Of a stretch of DNA of 64,000 nucleotides, positions 47,316-55,942 are shown piece by piece. Numbering within the stretch: position 1 is the first letter of the stretch; each line of letters starts with the position of its first letter. Under the pieces are notes generated by a model. The model worked only from the letters and a program-made list of their open reading frames with translations, was not told the DNA's origin and did no database searches. The stretch lies in contig JAKAJL010000007.1 of the NCBI GenBank assembly GCA_021813805.1, positions 1 through 64,000 of the forward strand. Reading direction: 5' to 3'. Source of the DNA: Pseudomonadota bacterium (lineage in GTDB: Bacteria; Pseudomonadota; Alphaproteobacteria; Rhizobiales; Beijerinckiaceae). The translations under genes were made by a program, and so were the position numbers.

Positions 47316-47733
47316 GGTGGCCAAGCTCCCCTCGTCTCCTCCACACTAAAATCTCACTTATCCCCTGATTTTGTCGATGGGCCCTCACGTTTGTGAATAT
47401 CAACGCGAAAGTCGGACAGGCTCCGGCGCCCCTGGCGACTGTGGGAGATTCGTCAGGAATTCTCAACACCCTATCAAATTGTATCTTTGACGGTCCTCAG
47501 GCCTTTGAAAGTGGGAATTCCGGGGATAAGCAGAGCCCGTCATCCATGATGAGTCGAACAAATTGCTAAAATGATTGGTAAAAATTTCGTTAACAGGATC
47601 CAGATTTTATCTGTCGCTTTTCGCCAAGCGCACAGCCGGTCGGGGATGCGTTGTGCGGCCTTTGGAATAAGGCTATTCCCCTGTCTAAAATAAAAAACAA
47701 GATTCAGATTCTCTATTAAAGGGTTGATCGGCG
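47316..47733. other. Candidate chromosomal replication origin (oriC) between ppsR and hemE
   Basis: About 420 bases with no gene between divergent ppsR-aroE-coaE-dnaQ and hemE-hemJ, the same setting as the Caulobacter origin. DnaA-box-like nonamers are TTATCCCCT (47358-47366), TGTGAATAT (47392-47400, one mismatch to TGTGNATAA), TTATCCCCG on the minus strand (47521-47529) and TTATCTGTC (47607-47615). Four GANTC sites, the CcrM methylation target, lie at 47447, 47551, 47701 and 47707. AT-rich stretches at 47560-47600 and 47680-47720 could be unwinding elements. Gene order is established knowledge; origin function is inferred. Confidence 0.65.
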
Positions 47734-48795
47734 GTGCAGCACAGCGGCAATCACAATCACGGTGCAAACAGCAAGCCGATGCTTGCGGTCCTCGATGGAA
47801 AGAAAACCAAAAACCGCCCGATCTGGCTCATGCGGCAGGCAGGCCGCTATCTGCCCGAATATCGACAAATCAGAGGCAAGGCGGATAATTTCATCGACTT
47901 CTGCTATTCGCCCGCGCTGGCCGCGGAAGCCACGCTTCAGCCGATCCGGAGATTTGGTTTCGACGCCGCCATTCTTTTCAGCGACATTCTCGTCGTGCCC
48001 GACGCCCTCGGACAAAAGGTGGTTTTCGAAACCGGCGAAGGTCCGCGTCTGCAGCCGATCATCGCCACGTCCGATATCGAAAAGCTTCCGCCCCTATCCC
48101 TGGATCGTCTGGCGCCCGTTTTCGAAACCATAGGTCGTGTGCGATCCAGCCTGCCGAAGGAAACGGCCTTCCTCGGCTTTTGCGGCGCGCCATGGACGGT
48201 GGCGAGCTATATGATTGCGGGACGAGGCACACCGGATCAGGCGCCTGCGCGCCTTTTCGCCTATCGCAATCCCGCCGGCTTCCAGCTTCTCATTGACAAG
48301 CTCGTCGCGGCCTCGATCGAATATCTTTCCACCCAGTTCCAGGCGGGCGTCGACGCCGCGCAGATTTTCGATTCCTGGGCAGGCGTTCTCCCAGCCGGGG
48401 AATTCGAACGTTGGTCTCTCGAGCCCATCAGGCAAATCATATCAGGCGTGCGACAACGAGCTCCTGCGGCGCGGATCATCGCCTTTCCCCGTGGAGCCGC
48501 GACCCGCTACGCCAATTTTTGCCAGATTTCGGGCGCCGACGCGCTTGGGCTCGATACCGCGATCGATCCTCGCTGGGCCGCCGCCCATCTTGCTCCCAAT
48601 ATTGTCGTCCAAGGCCAGCTTGACCCATTGGCGCTTCTGGCCGGCGGAACGGCGCAAGCTTCCGCCGTCGATCGGATCATGACGGCCTATCGCGACCGCC
48701 CGCATGTTTTCAATCTCGGACACGGCATCCTCCCGGAAACGCCAATCGACCATGTCGCGACCCTGATCAAGCAGGTGAGATCCTTCGAGGCATAA
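47734..48795 (+). CDS. hemE: Uroporphyrinogen decarboxylase
   Basis: A 353-residue enzyme that turns uroporphyrinogen III into coproporphyrinogen III in heme synthesis. The substrate motif PIWLMRQAGRYLPEYR is near 29-44, with the catalytic aspartate in ILFSDILVVPDALG and the conserved GFCGAPWTVASYMIAG. The GTG at 47734 leaves about 15 residues before the conserved KPMLAVLDGK block, which matches relatives; ATG 47779 would cut into it. An AAAGGG sits 13 bases upstream. One base separates its stop from hemJ. It forms the right flank of the putative origin. Confidence 0.95.
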   Translation: MQHSGNHNHGANSKPMLAVLDGKKTKNRPIWLMRQAGRYLPEYRQIRGKADNFIDFCYSPALAAEATLQPIRRFGFDAAILFSDILVVPDALGQKVVFETGEGPRLQPIIATSDIEKLPPLSLDRLAPVFETIGRVRSSLPKETAFLGFCGAPWTVASYMIAGRGTPDQAPARLFAYRNPAGFQLLIDKLVAASIEYLSTQFQAGVDAAQIFDSWAGVLPAGEFERWSLEPIRQIISGVRQRAPAARIIAFPRGAATRYANFCQISGADALGLDTAIDPRWAAAHLAPNIVVQGQLDPLALLAGGTAQASAVDRIMTAYRDRPHVFNLGHGILPETPIDHVATLIKQVRSFEA

Positions 48796-48796
48796 A

Positions 48797-49222
48797 ATGT
48801 ATTTGTGGATCAAAGCGTTACATGTCATATCCATCATTTCCTGGATGGCGGGCATGCTCTATCTGCCTCGGCTCTTCGTCTATCATACCGACGCCGCGCC
48901 CAAATCGGATAAGTCCGAAACATTCAAGATCATGGAAAGGCGGTTGCTTTTCGGAATCATGACGCCGGCGATGGTCGTTGCCTGGCTCACCGGCCTGTCT
49001 CTCGCCACGGAAGCCGGATTTTTCCGTTCGCCATGGTTTCACGCCAAGCTTCTGTTCGTCAGCCTGATGACACTCTCTCATTTCATGTTGGCGAAATACC
49101 GCCGTGACTTCAGTTTGGACCTGAATGCCCGTTCGAGCGGATTTTATCGGGTGATCAATGAAATCCCAACGCTTCTGATGATCTTCGTTGTCGTTCTGGT
49201 GATCGTGAAGCCCTTTGGTTGA
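48797..49222 (+). CDS. hemJ: Protoporphyrinogen IX oxidase HemJ
   Basis: A 141-residue membrane protein with four hydrophobic helices that oxidises protoporphyrinogen IX. The N-terminus MYLWIKALHVISIISWMAGM holds the essential histidine, and LPRLFVYHTDAAP, FHAKLLFVSLMTLSH and IFVVVLVIVKPFG are typical. It starts one base after hemE, so the genes share an mRNA and adjacent steps of heme synthesis. In many relatives rho follows; here the next gene is an M3 peptidase. Confidence 0.93.
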   Translation: MYLWIKALHVISIISWMAGMLYLPRLFVYHTDAAPKSDKSETFKIMERRLLFGIMTPAMVVAWLTGLSLATEAGFFRSPWFHAKLLFVSLMTLSHFMLAKYRRDFSLDLNARSSGFYRVINEIPTLLMIFVVVLVIVKPFG

Positions 49223-49278
49223 GCGGGATGGCGTCGCCGCGGACTCTGTCCTATCTCTGGCGGGAACCGGAGATTGTC

Positions 49279-51327
49279 ATGGACGCGTCCAATCCCTTTC
49301 TGACCGAATGGCGGACGCCCTTCGGTCTTCCCCCTTTTTCCGCCATAAGACCCGATCATTATCGCCGGGGCTTCGATGTCGCCTTGCGCGAACATGAGGC
49401 GGAAATCGCCGCAATCGCAAATGATCCGACGCCGCCGACTTTCGAAAACACCATTGAGGCCCTGGAACTGGCCGGCGAGACCCTCACCCGCGTCGGCGCG
49501 GTGTTTTGGAATCTGGCGGGGACCGATTCCACTGAAGATCTGAGGGCCATAGAACGCGATATTTCGCCCGTTCTCGCCCGGCATTTTGCTGCGATCGCCC
49601 TCAATGAGCTTTTGTTTGCGCGTATTGCCGCCCTTTACGAAAACCGTGAGAATCTGGCGCTCAGCGGCGAACGGGCGCGGTTGCTCGACTTGACCTACAA
49701 GAGTTTCCTGCGCGCAGGGGCGCAGCTGACCGGCGCGGACCGCGCGCTTTTCGCGGAGATGGCGGAGCAACTGGCCGAACTGGAAATGAAATTCGCGCAA
49801 AATGTCCTCGCCGATGAAGAAAATTATGTCATGGCGCTGGAAGAAGCCGATCTTGCCGGTCTGTCTGACGCGGCTAAGGCGAGCGCCGCCCAGATCGCGC
49901 AGGACCGCAATGTGCCGGGCGCCTTCGCCCTGACGCTGTCGCGCTCGAGCGTCGAGCCTTTTCTGAGCTATGGCGAGCGACGTGACCTGCGCGAGCAATT
50001 GTTCAATGCCTGGATCGCGCGCGGCGAGCATGCAGGCGATACGGACAACCGCAGCATCATTGCCGATATTCTGGACCTTCGCCGACGCCGCGCGCAATTG
50101 CTGGGGCACCGGACTTTCGCCGATTACAAGCTGGAGCCGACCATGGCGGGCTCGCCTTCGGCCGCGCTCGATCTGCTGGACAAGGTCTGGGCTCCGGCCC
50201 GCGGCCGCGCCGGCGAAGAACGCGCGGCGCTCCAACAGGTCGCCGACGCCGAAGGCGCCAATTTCAGGATCGCGGCGCATGACTGGCGATTTTACGCGGA
50301 AAAGCTGCGGTTGCGCGACTATGACCTGGACCAGAGCGCGCTCTCGGCCTTCTTCCAGCTCGAAAACATGATCGCGGCGGCCTTTTATTGCGCGGAGCGG
50401 CTTTTTGGACTGCATTTCATGCCGCGCCCCGATTTGCCGGCCTATCACACGGATGTTCGCGTCTTTGAGGTTCTGGACCGCGATGGCCGGCATCTTGCGA
50501 TTTTCATGGGCGATTATTACGCCCGGACGGGCAAGAGATCCGGCGCATGGATGTCGAATTTTCGCGGTCAGCGGAAATTGGGCGGCGAAATGCGGCCGAT
50601 CGTCGTCAATGTCATGAATTTTTCCAAGCCATCGCCGGGCAGCCCCGCCTTGCTCTCGCTGTCGGAAGTGACGACCTTGTTCCATGAATTCGGCCACGCG
50701 CTTCATGGAATGCTGTCCAACGTGGTTTATCCATCGATCAGCGGCACGGCGACGCCGACCGATTTTGTCGAATTGCCCTCCCAGCTCTATGAACATTGGG
50801 CGCTCCGTCCGGAAATCCTGCAGAAATTCGCTCTTCATCACGAGACGGGCGCGCCGATCCCTCAGGATTTGATCGATCGCGTGATCGCCGCGCGCCATTT
50901 CAATCAGGGTTTCGCCACGGTCGAATATTGCGGTTCGGCCTATGTCGATTTCCTTCTCCATTCTCGACTCGACGCGCCGCGAGACGTGGTCGGCGCCGAA
51001 AGGGAAATCCTTCTCGACATTGGCATGCCTCGGGAAATCGCCATGCGACACCGCAGCCCGCATTTTTCTCACATCTTCGCCGGTGACGCCTATGCGGCCG
51101 GCTATTACAGCTATTTATGGTCCGAAGCCCTCGACGCTGACGGATTTGCCGCTTTTGAGGAGGCAGGCGATATATTCGATCCCGCGATCGCCAAACGCCT
51201 GCATGATTTCGTCTATTCCGCGGGCAACCAGCGCGATCCCAACGAGGCATACCGCCTGTTTCGAGGGCGCAAACCCGAGTTCGACGCGCTGCTGCGAAAG
51301 AAGGGCTTGGCGCGCGTGCAGGCATAA
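49279..51327 (+). CDS. M3-family zinc metallopeptidase (oligopeptidase A / Dcp type)
   Basis: A 682-residue cytoplasmic peptidase that degrades short peptides. The zinc motif HEFGHALHGML is at 469-479, with the third ligand glutamate downstream in the SGTATPTDFVELPSQLYEHW region. PFSAIRPDHYRRGFDVAL and the end DAYAAGYYSYLWSEALDAD are family landmarks. Oligopeptidase A and dipeptidyl carboxypeptidase are hard to tell apart from sequence alone. ATG 49279 has GGAG six bases upstream; an open frame reaches 49219 and overlaps hemJ but lacks a ribosome site. No signal peptide is seen. Confidence 0.93.
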   Translation: MDASNPFLTEWRTPFGLPPFSAIRPDHYRRGFDVALREHEAEIAAIANDPTPPTFENTIEALELAGETLTRVGAVFWNLAGTDSTEDLRAIERDISPVLARHFAAIALNELLFARIAALYENRENLALSGERARLLDLTYKSFLRAGAQLTGADRALFAEMAEQLAELEMKFAQNVLADEENYVMALEEADLAGLSDAAKASAAQIAQDRNVPGAFALTLSRSSVEPFLSYGERRDLREQLFNAWIARGEHAGDTDNRSIIADILDLRRRRAQLLGHRTFADYKLEPTMAGSPSAALDLLDKVWAPARGRAGEERAALQQVADAEGANFRIAAHDWRFYAEKLRLRDYDLDQSALSAFFQLENMIAAAFYCAERLFGLHFMPRPDLPAYHTDVRVFEVLDRDGRHLAIFMGDYYARTGKRSGAWMSNFRGQRKLGGEMRPIVVNVMNFSKPSPGSPALLSLSEVTTLFHEFGHALHGMLSNVVYPSISGTATPTDFVELPSQLYEHWALRPEILQKFALHHETGAPIPQDLIDRVIAARHFNQGFATVEYCGSAYVDFLLHSRLDAPRDVVGAEREILLDIGMPREIAMRHRSPHFSHIFAGDAYAAGYYSYLWSEALDADGFAAFEEAGDIFDPAIAKRLHDFVYSAGNQRDPNEAYRLFRGRKPEFDALLRKKGLARVQA

Positions 51328-51411
51328 GCATATTGCGCTGCGGAAAAAGGGCTGGCGATGAAGCGCTCCTTGCTTGCAAACGCCGTGGTTGGGCCGGATC
51401 AGGAGTCACGA

Positions 51412-53082
51412 ATGACGCAGACTGCGCAAACGATTCCCATGGAGCAATTTTTCGAGCTCGGCCGGCAGGCGGTTGGCGCTATCGAAGCCCTTTACGAAGA
51501 GGCCGTTGCAAGCGTTCGCGCGAAAGTCATCGAAAATGGCAAATTGTCCAACGTCGCGATCGAACGGGAGCAGCACGCGGCGCATGGTCTTGCCTGGTTC
51601 GCCACCTATGTCGAATCGATACGTGAAGCTCTGGCCTATGCCGAGCGCATGCGGGCTGAGGGGCGTTACGGGGAAACCGAGGACCTGCTGACCCGGATCG
51701 GCCTTGGCGAATATCTCGCCCAGATCTTTGGCGGCATCTCGATGAGCCAGGGCGAAATCGTTCGTCTCGGCGATTTCGGCTTGAGCCCGGAGACGATTGC
51801 GCTCAAGCGATCGAAAGCGATCGAAAGTCTGATCGCCGCCGGAAATACAGCTCCGAATCGCGCGAGGCTGGTCGATCTCATCGATCACGCCGCGGCTTCG
51901 GCAACCATCGGTTCACCGGGTCTCGATGAGACTATGGAGGCGATTCGGGAGGAAATTCGTAAATATGCCGAAGCCGAAGTCGTTCCCCACGCTCATGAAT
52001 GGCATTTGAAAAATGCTTATATCCCCTTGGAAATCGTCAAGGGGCTTGCGGATCTCGGCGTTTTCGGCCTGACCATCCCGGAGGAATATGGCGGCTCGGG
52101 GCTGGGAAAGGTCGCCATGTGCGTGGTGACCGAAGAGCTTTCGCGCGCCTATATCGGCGTCGGTTCGCTTGGCACGCGCTCGGAAATCGCCGGCGAACTG
52201 ATCCTTTGCGGCGGAACGCCCGAGCAGAAGGAAAAATATCTGCCGAAGATCGCATCGGGCGAAATCCTGCCGACCGCGGTCTTCACCGAGCCCAACACCG
52301 GTTCGGACCTCGCGTCGCTGCGTACGCGCGCGGCGCGGGAGGGCGACAAATATGTCGTCAATGGCAACAAGACCTGGATCACCCATCCGGTCCGCGCCGA
52401 TCTGATGACGGTTCTGACCCGCACCAATACCAACGAGCCCGGCTATAAGGGCCTGTCGATGCTGCTTGCGGAAAAGCCACGCGGCGACGACGGCAATCCC
52501 TTTCCAGCCAAGGGCATGTCCGGCGGCGAGATCGAAGTGCTCGGCTATCGCGGGATGAAGGAATATGAGATTGCCTTCGACGGTTTCGAGGTCCCGGCGG
52601 AAAATCTGCTCGGCGGCGTCGAGGGCCAGGGCTTCAAGCAATTGATGCAGACTTTTGAAGCCGCCCGCATCCAGACCGCGGCCCGCGCGGTCGGCGTTGC
52701 GCAATGCGCCATGGAATTGGGGCTGCGTTACGCCAAGGAGCGCATCCAGTTCGGCAAGGCGCTGATTCATTTCCCGCGCGTCGCCGACAAGATCGCGATG
52801 ATGGCGGTCGAAATCCATATCGCGCGCCAGATCACCTATTTCGCGGCGCGAGCCAAGGACGAGGGCAAGCGTTGCGACCTCGAGGCGGGTCAGGCCAAGC
52901 TCCTTGGCGCGCGCGTCGCCTGGGCGGCGGCGGACAATGCGCTGCAAATCCACGGCGGCAATGGCTTCGCGCTGGAATATCCGGTTTCGCGCGTCCTTTG
53001 CGACGCGCGCATTCTCAATATTTTCGAGGGCGCGGCGGAAATTCAGGCCCAGGTCATCGCGCGTCGGTTGCTGGAAAGCTGA
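51412..53082 (+). CDS. mcd: (2S)-methylsuccinyl-CoA dehydrogenase
   Basis: A 556-residue FAD-dependent acyl-CoA dehydrogenase with an N-terminal extension of about 155 residues before the usual domain (which begins near EAIREEIRKYAEAEVVP). The extension and length match Mcd of the ethylmalonyl-CoA pathway, a C2-assimilation route that replaces the glyoxylate shunt. Core motifs are PTAVFTEPNTGSDLASL, KTWITHPVRADLM, AVGVAQCAMELGLRYA and ALQIHGGNGFALEYPVSR. ATG 51412 has AGGAG six bases upstream; the longer frame from 51358 is rejected. No other pathway gene (ccr, ecm) is in the window. Electrons go to ETF, the likely target of the methyltransferase at 15664. Confidence 0.88.
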   Translation: MTQTAQTIPMEQFFELGRQAVGAIEALYEEAVASVRAKVIENGKLSNVAIEREQHAAHGLAWFATYVESIREALAYAERMRAEGRYGETEDLLTRIGLGEYLAQIFGGISMSQGEIVRLGDFGLSPETIALKRSKAIESLIAAGNTAPNRARLVDLIDHAAASATIGSPGLDETMEAIREEIRKYAEAEVVPHAHEWHLKNAYIPLEIVKGLADLGVFGLTIPEEYGGSGLGKVAMCVVTEELSRAYIGVGSLGTRSEIAGELILCGGTPEQKEKYLPKIASGEILPTAVFTEPNTGSDLASLRTRAAREGDKYVVNGNKTWITHPVRADLMTVLTRTNTNEPGYKGLSMLLAEKPRGDDGNPFPAKGMSGGEIEVLGYRGMKEYEIAFDGFEVPAENLLGGVEGQGFKQLMQTFEAARIQTAARAVGVAQCAMELGLRYAKERIQFGKALIHFPRVADKIAMMAVEIHIARQITYFAARAKDEGKRCDLEAGQAKLLGARVAWAAADNALQIHGGNGFALEYPVSRVLCDARILNIFEGAAEIQAQVIARRLLES

Positions 53083-53084
53083 GT

Positions 53085-53414
53085 TCAGTCAGACGCCGGA
53101 TCGGATTGGCGATCCAGCGTGGCGCCATCAGAGTCGATCTCGCGATAGAGTTTTGAAGCATCCGAGAACGACCCGCGCCGTTGCGAAAGTCCGAGCACTT
53201 CGAGAACGCGGACGCGATGCGGGAGGGCGATTGTCACGATATCGCCCATCGAGACGGGTTTTGCCGCCTGCTGGGCGCGCCGTCCGTTGATCCGCACATA
53301 GCCGCTGGCGGCCAGTTCCGCCGCCGTCGCCCGCGTCCGTGCGACGCGGGCGTGCCAAAGCCATTTATCGAGTCTTTGGCGAGGCGCCGCCGGCTCCGTG
53401 GTCGGACCGGCCAT
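53085..53414 (-). CDS. S4-domain RNA-binding protein (Hsp15-like)
   Basis: A 109-residue protein. The S4 fold starts at QRLDKWLWHARVARTRATAAELAASGYVRING (residues about 13-44) and continues to PVSMGDIVTIALPHRVRVLEVL. Such small S4 proteins, like Hsp15 of E. coli, bind free 50S subunits with stalled peptidyl-tRNA. Its ATG overlaps the stop of the upstream acyltransferase gene (TGATG), so it is translated with it. It ends two bases from the convergent mcd stop. Confidence 0.88.
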   Translation of the reverse strand: MAGPTTEPAAPRQRLDKWLWHARVARTRATAAELAASGYVRINGRRAQQAAKPVSMGDIVTIALPHRVRVLEVLGLSQRRGSFSDASKLYREIDSDGATLDRQSDPASD

Positions 53415-54724
53415 CAGCGTCGCACTTTGTTCAGTAGCGCCTTGGCTTGATCGCGGAGCCAGCGCCGGAAGCGTTCGCGGCGTATGGCGCCGCGCAAGGC
53501 GGTGATCAAGTTCGGGCGGCAAGCGAGCATGATGTCGACAAAGGGCTCGCGATTGCGCCAGATATGATCGATCATCGAGTGATTTGGAATCGCGCAGGAA
53601 TCGATCCCGCTCAAGCCGGGATCTTGCAAAAGAGCGTCCGTCATGCGCAAGGTCAACAGCACCCCGGGCGAAAAGGCCGAAAATTCTTCGTCATAGGCCG
53701 TTTTCCAGAAATAGGCCCGATCGGCGTCCCGCAGCAGTATATTGCTGGCGATGACGCGTTCGCCGCACGCCATCCAATAGATTTGGCATCGTCCTTCCTG
53801 CGCCATGCCTCGCAGCATCGCGCGCGCGAAGACCGCGCGTTCAGGTCGCGCGAGCAGGGCGCCTCCTTTCCTGCCTTTCCACCCTTTGACTTCGAGGGCG
53901 AGGAAGGACTCTATGTGCTGGTTCAACGCCTCGCGCGTTTCCGCGACCCCAAAGGAGATGTCGCCCTTTTCATAAAGGCGTCGTGAAAGGCGCCTCAGTT
54001 CTTTTCGTTTCTTGGATGAAAATGAATCCGTCGCGAGCCGACCAGCCTCGGTCGCGTCAACCACGGCGCGCCGATATTCGGCAACTTGCGCGACAGCGAG
54101 GCCAGTTCTCGCCGCGAAGGACGTGACGAGCGAAAACAAGGGTCCCCGGCTTGGGACCATGGTGAGCGACAGAATGGGAGCGGCTCCCCCCTCCGAGCGC
54201 AGATGGCTCACGATAGCGTCCAGGCACGCGGCGGCTTCCGCGCGGTCAAGCAATGGCGCGCCATGGCAACAATATTCGTGTCGCCAGGTTTCGTACGGTT
54301 CCTTCGGCGCTGCCGGCGTCATGACAGGCCATAGCGCCATGAGGCGCTCGCTCTTCCCGGTCGCCGCTTTTCTCCACGCCAGAAGGAAACGCAAATTCCG
54401 GGGACGCCGCGCATGTTGAAGAAAGGGGAGCGCGAAGTCCGGCTGCCAAAAAACATTGCGCTCGAGCGCTCGCCCGGCGAGGTCGCTCCATTCGGCTGCA
54501 TGCCGACGCAAATTTCCGAATCCGATCATCTCTACGCGAAGCGGGCTTGACGCCGCCGCGGGGTCGATCGAGTCGGCCAGAGCGTCTTCCTCGGCCCACG
54601 CTGGATCAGCGAGCAGACCGTCAAGCCGCATCGTTAGCCAGGCTGCTTCGAGTTCGAAAAATTGTGTCACTCCTGACCTGCCCCGGTTCGCGGAGGCGCC
54701 CCAAAACGGGATCGCTGGACCCAT
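53414..54724 (-). CDS. GNAT/FemAB-like acetyltransferase (BcsL/CelD type)
   Basis: A 436-residue protein of the CelD/BcsL group of GNAT-fold enzymes. Landmarks are NVFWQPDFALPFLQHA, the SFSSKKRKELRRLSRRLYEKG helix and the FLALEVKGWKGRKGGALL block, then ASNILLRDADRAYFWKTAYDEEFSAFSPG (in part) and the end SCAIPNHSMIDHIWRNREPF. Members are linked to exopolysaccharide or envelope acylation, but substrates are mostly unknown. ATG 54724 is my choice; in-frame starts at 54772 (TTG) and 54634 (ATG) are possible. It lies between a COG0523 GTPase and an S4 gene in a compact operon with dacA. Confidence 0.75.
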   Translation of the reverse strand: MGPAIPFWGASANRGRSGVTQFFELEAAWLTMRLDGLLADPAWAEEDALADSIDPAAASSPLRVEMIGFGNLRRHAAEWSDLAGRALERNVFWQPDFALPFLQHARRPRNLRFLLAWRKAATGKSERLMALWPVMTPAAPKEPYETWRHEYCCHGAPLLDRAEAAACLDAIVSHLRSEGGAAPILSLTMVPSRGPLFSLVTSFAARTGLAVAQVAEYRRAVVDATEAGRLATDSFSSKKRKELRRLSRRLYEKGDISFGVAETREALNQHIESFLALEVKGWKGRKGGALLARPERAVFARAMLRGMAQEGRCQIYWMACGERVIASNILLRDADRAYFWKTAYDEEFSAFSPGVLLTLRMTDALLQDPGLSGIDSCAIPNHSMIDHIWRNREPFVDIMLACRPNLITALRGAIRRERFRRWLRDQAKALLNKVRR

Positions 54725-54790
54725 ATTGGGGCGATTCTCCGCGGGCGCTCTGAGATGACCGTTGTCAATCAATCTTGGCGCCAGTCGCGA

Positions 54791-55942
54791 TCAGGCGAGC
54801 AATCCGCTCCTGCCAGGGGTCAATGGACTCTCGGTCAGCGCTTGCGCGTCGGCGCGGTCAATGCCGGGATCGCCCGCGAAGGCCTCGTAAAGCCCCTGAA
54901 CGAATTGCGCGCTCATCTGGTTGACGATGAACACGATCCTGGTCCGATGGTCGGCGTCCGGCCAGGCGTCGAGACGCAGAGGCGGATGAAAGACATGCTG
55001 CACGCCATGAATGACCAATGGCCGAACCGGGTCGTCGGCCAAAGCGATGATTCCCTTGACCCGGAGCAAATTTGGCCCATGGGCGTTGCGCAGGATTTCC
55101 AGGAATAGGTCGCAGGATGAGGGCGACAGGGGCTTTTCGCCGACCAGAACGAAGGCGCGGATCGATTCGCCGTGACGATTGACGTCGTGATCGTGGTGGT
55201 GTCCCGACTCCTGGCCGTGACCGTGGCGCGGGGCGGCCAAAGCTTCGACATTGAGCCAGCGCGCGACATCCGGGGTTTTGGTCTCCGGATCATAGAGGCC
55301 GAGTCCGAGGAGATGATCGGCGTCGAGCAGGTTCGAATCGTCGAGACGACGGGCGCTTGGGTTGATCCGTTCGAGTCGTCTGAGGAGGCGCGTAAAGGCC
55401 TGTTTTTCCTCATCATATTGAATCAGATCGATTTTTGAAAACACGAGAAGATCGGCCGTGGCCGCCTGACGCATGGATTCGGGATGAGCGTCGAGCGTCG
55501 CGTCGCCGTTGATCGCGTCCAGAACCGTAACCACGCCGTCGAGCCGGAAGCGCATCAGCAGGTAGGGATGGCTCATCAATGTGTGAAGGATCGGCGCTGG
55601 ATCGGCCAATCCCGTCGTCTCGATCAGGAGCCGATCGAAGGGCGGAATCCGTCCGCTGTCGAGGCGGCGGAGCAGGTTTTCCAGGGCGTCGATCAGGTCG
55701 CCGCGCAGGGTGCAGCAGAGGCAGCCGGAAGCCATCATGACCATGTCGCCATCGATTTTCTCGACGAATAGATGGTCGAGTCCAATTTCGCCGAATTCAT
55801 TGATGAGAACCACGGATCGCGCCAGCGCCGGGTCGCGCAGGAGGCGGTTCAGCACAGTTGTCTTGCCGGCCCCGAGAAACCCCGTAAGGATCGTCACGGG
55901 TATGGGTGGCGGCGGGCGCCGCTCGGAAGGCGAGGCGCTCAA
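54791..55942 (-). CDS. COG0523/CobW-type G3E GTPase, putative zinc metallochaperone
   Basis: A 383-residue GTPase. Walker A VTILTGFLGAGKTTVLNRLL is at 16-35, and the metal-binding CxCC motif is ASGCLCCTLRGD with Cys74, Cys76 and Cys77. VIETTGLADPAPIL and VVTVLDAINGD follow. A histidine cluster (RHGHGQESGHHHDHDVNRH) divides the GTPase from the CobW C-terminal domain. Proteins of this class load or traffic zinc (ZNG1) or act in cobalamin synthesis; cobST lie 3 kb away, but the immediate partner is dacA, whose stop overlaps this start by four bases. A zinc role is favoured by the His cluster. Confidence 0.88.
   Translation of the reverse strand: MSASPSERRPPPPIPVTILTGFLGAGKTTVLNRLLRDPALARSVVLINEFGEIGLDHLFVEKIDGDMVMMASGCLCCTLRGDLIDALENLLRRLDSGRIPPFDRLLIETTGLADPAPILHTLMSHPYLLMRFRLDGVVTVLDAINGDATLDAHPESMRQAATADLLVFSKIDLIQYDEEKQAFTRLLRRLERINPSARRLDDSNLLDADHLLGLGLYDPETKTPDVARWLNVEALAAPRHGHGQESGHHHDHDVNRHGESIRAFVLVGEKPLSPSSCDLFLEILRNAHGPNLLRVKGIIALADDPVRPLVIHGVQHVFHPPLRLDAWPDADHRTRIVFIVNQMSAQFVQGLYEAFAGDPGIDRADAQALTESPLTPGRSGLLA

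Noticed and set aside
49144-51072. 642-codon open frame on the minus strand opposite the M3 peptidase
   Set aside because: Antisense shadow of a gene with clear catalytic motifs; composition (Arg, Gly, His rich) is typical of shadow frames.
54791-55942. COG0523 GTPase as cobalamin-synthesis CobW because of nearby cobST
   Set aside because: It is in another operon on the opposite strand, overlapping dacA, and its His-rich segment favours zinc. The name CobW is kept only as a family label.
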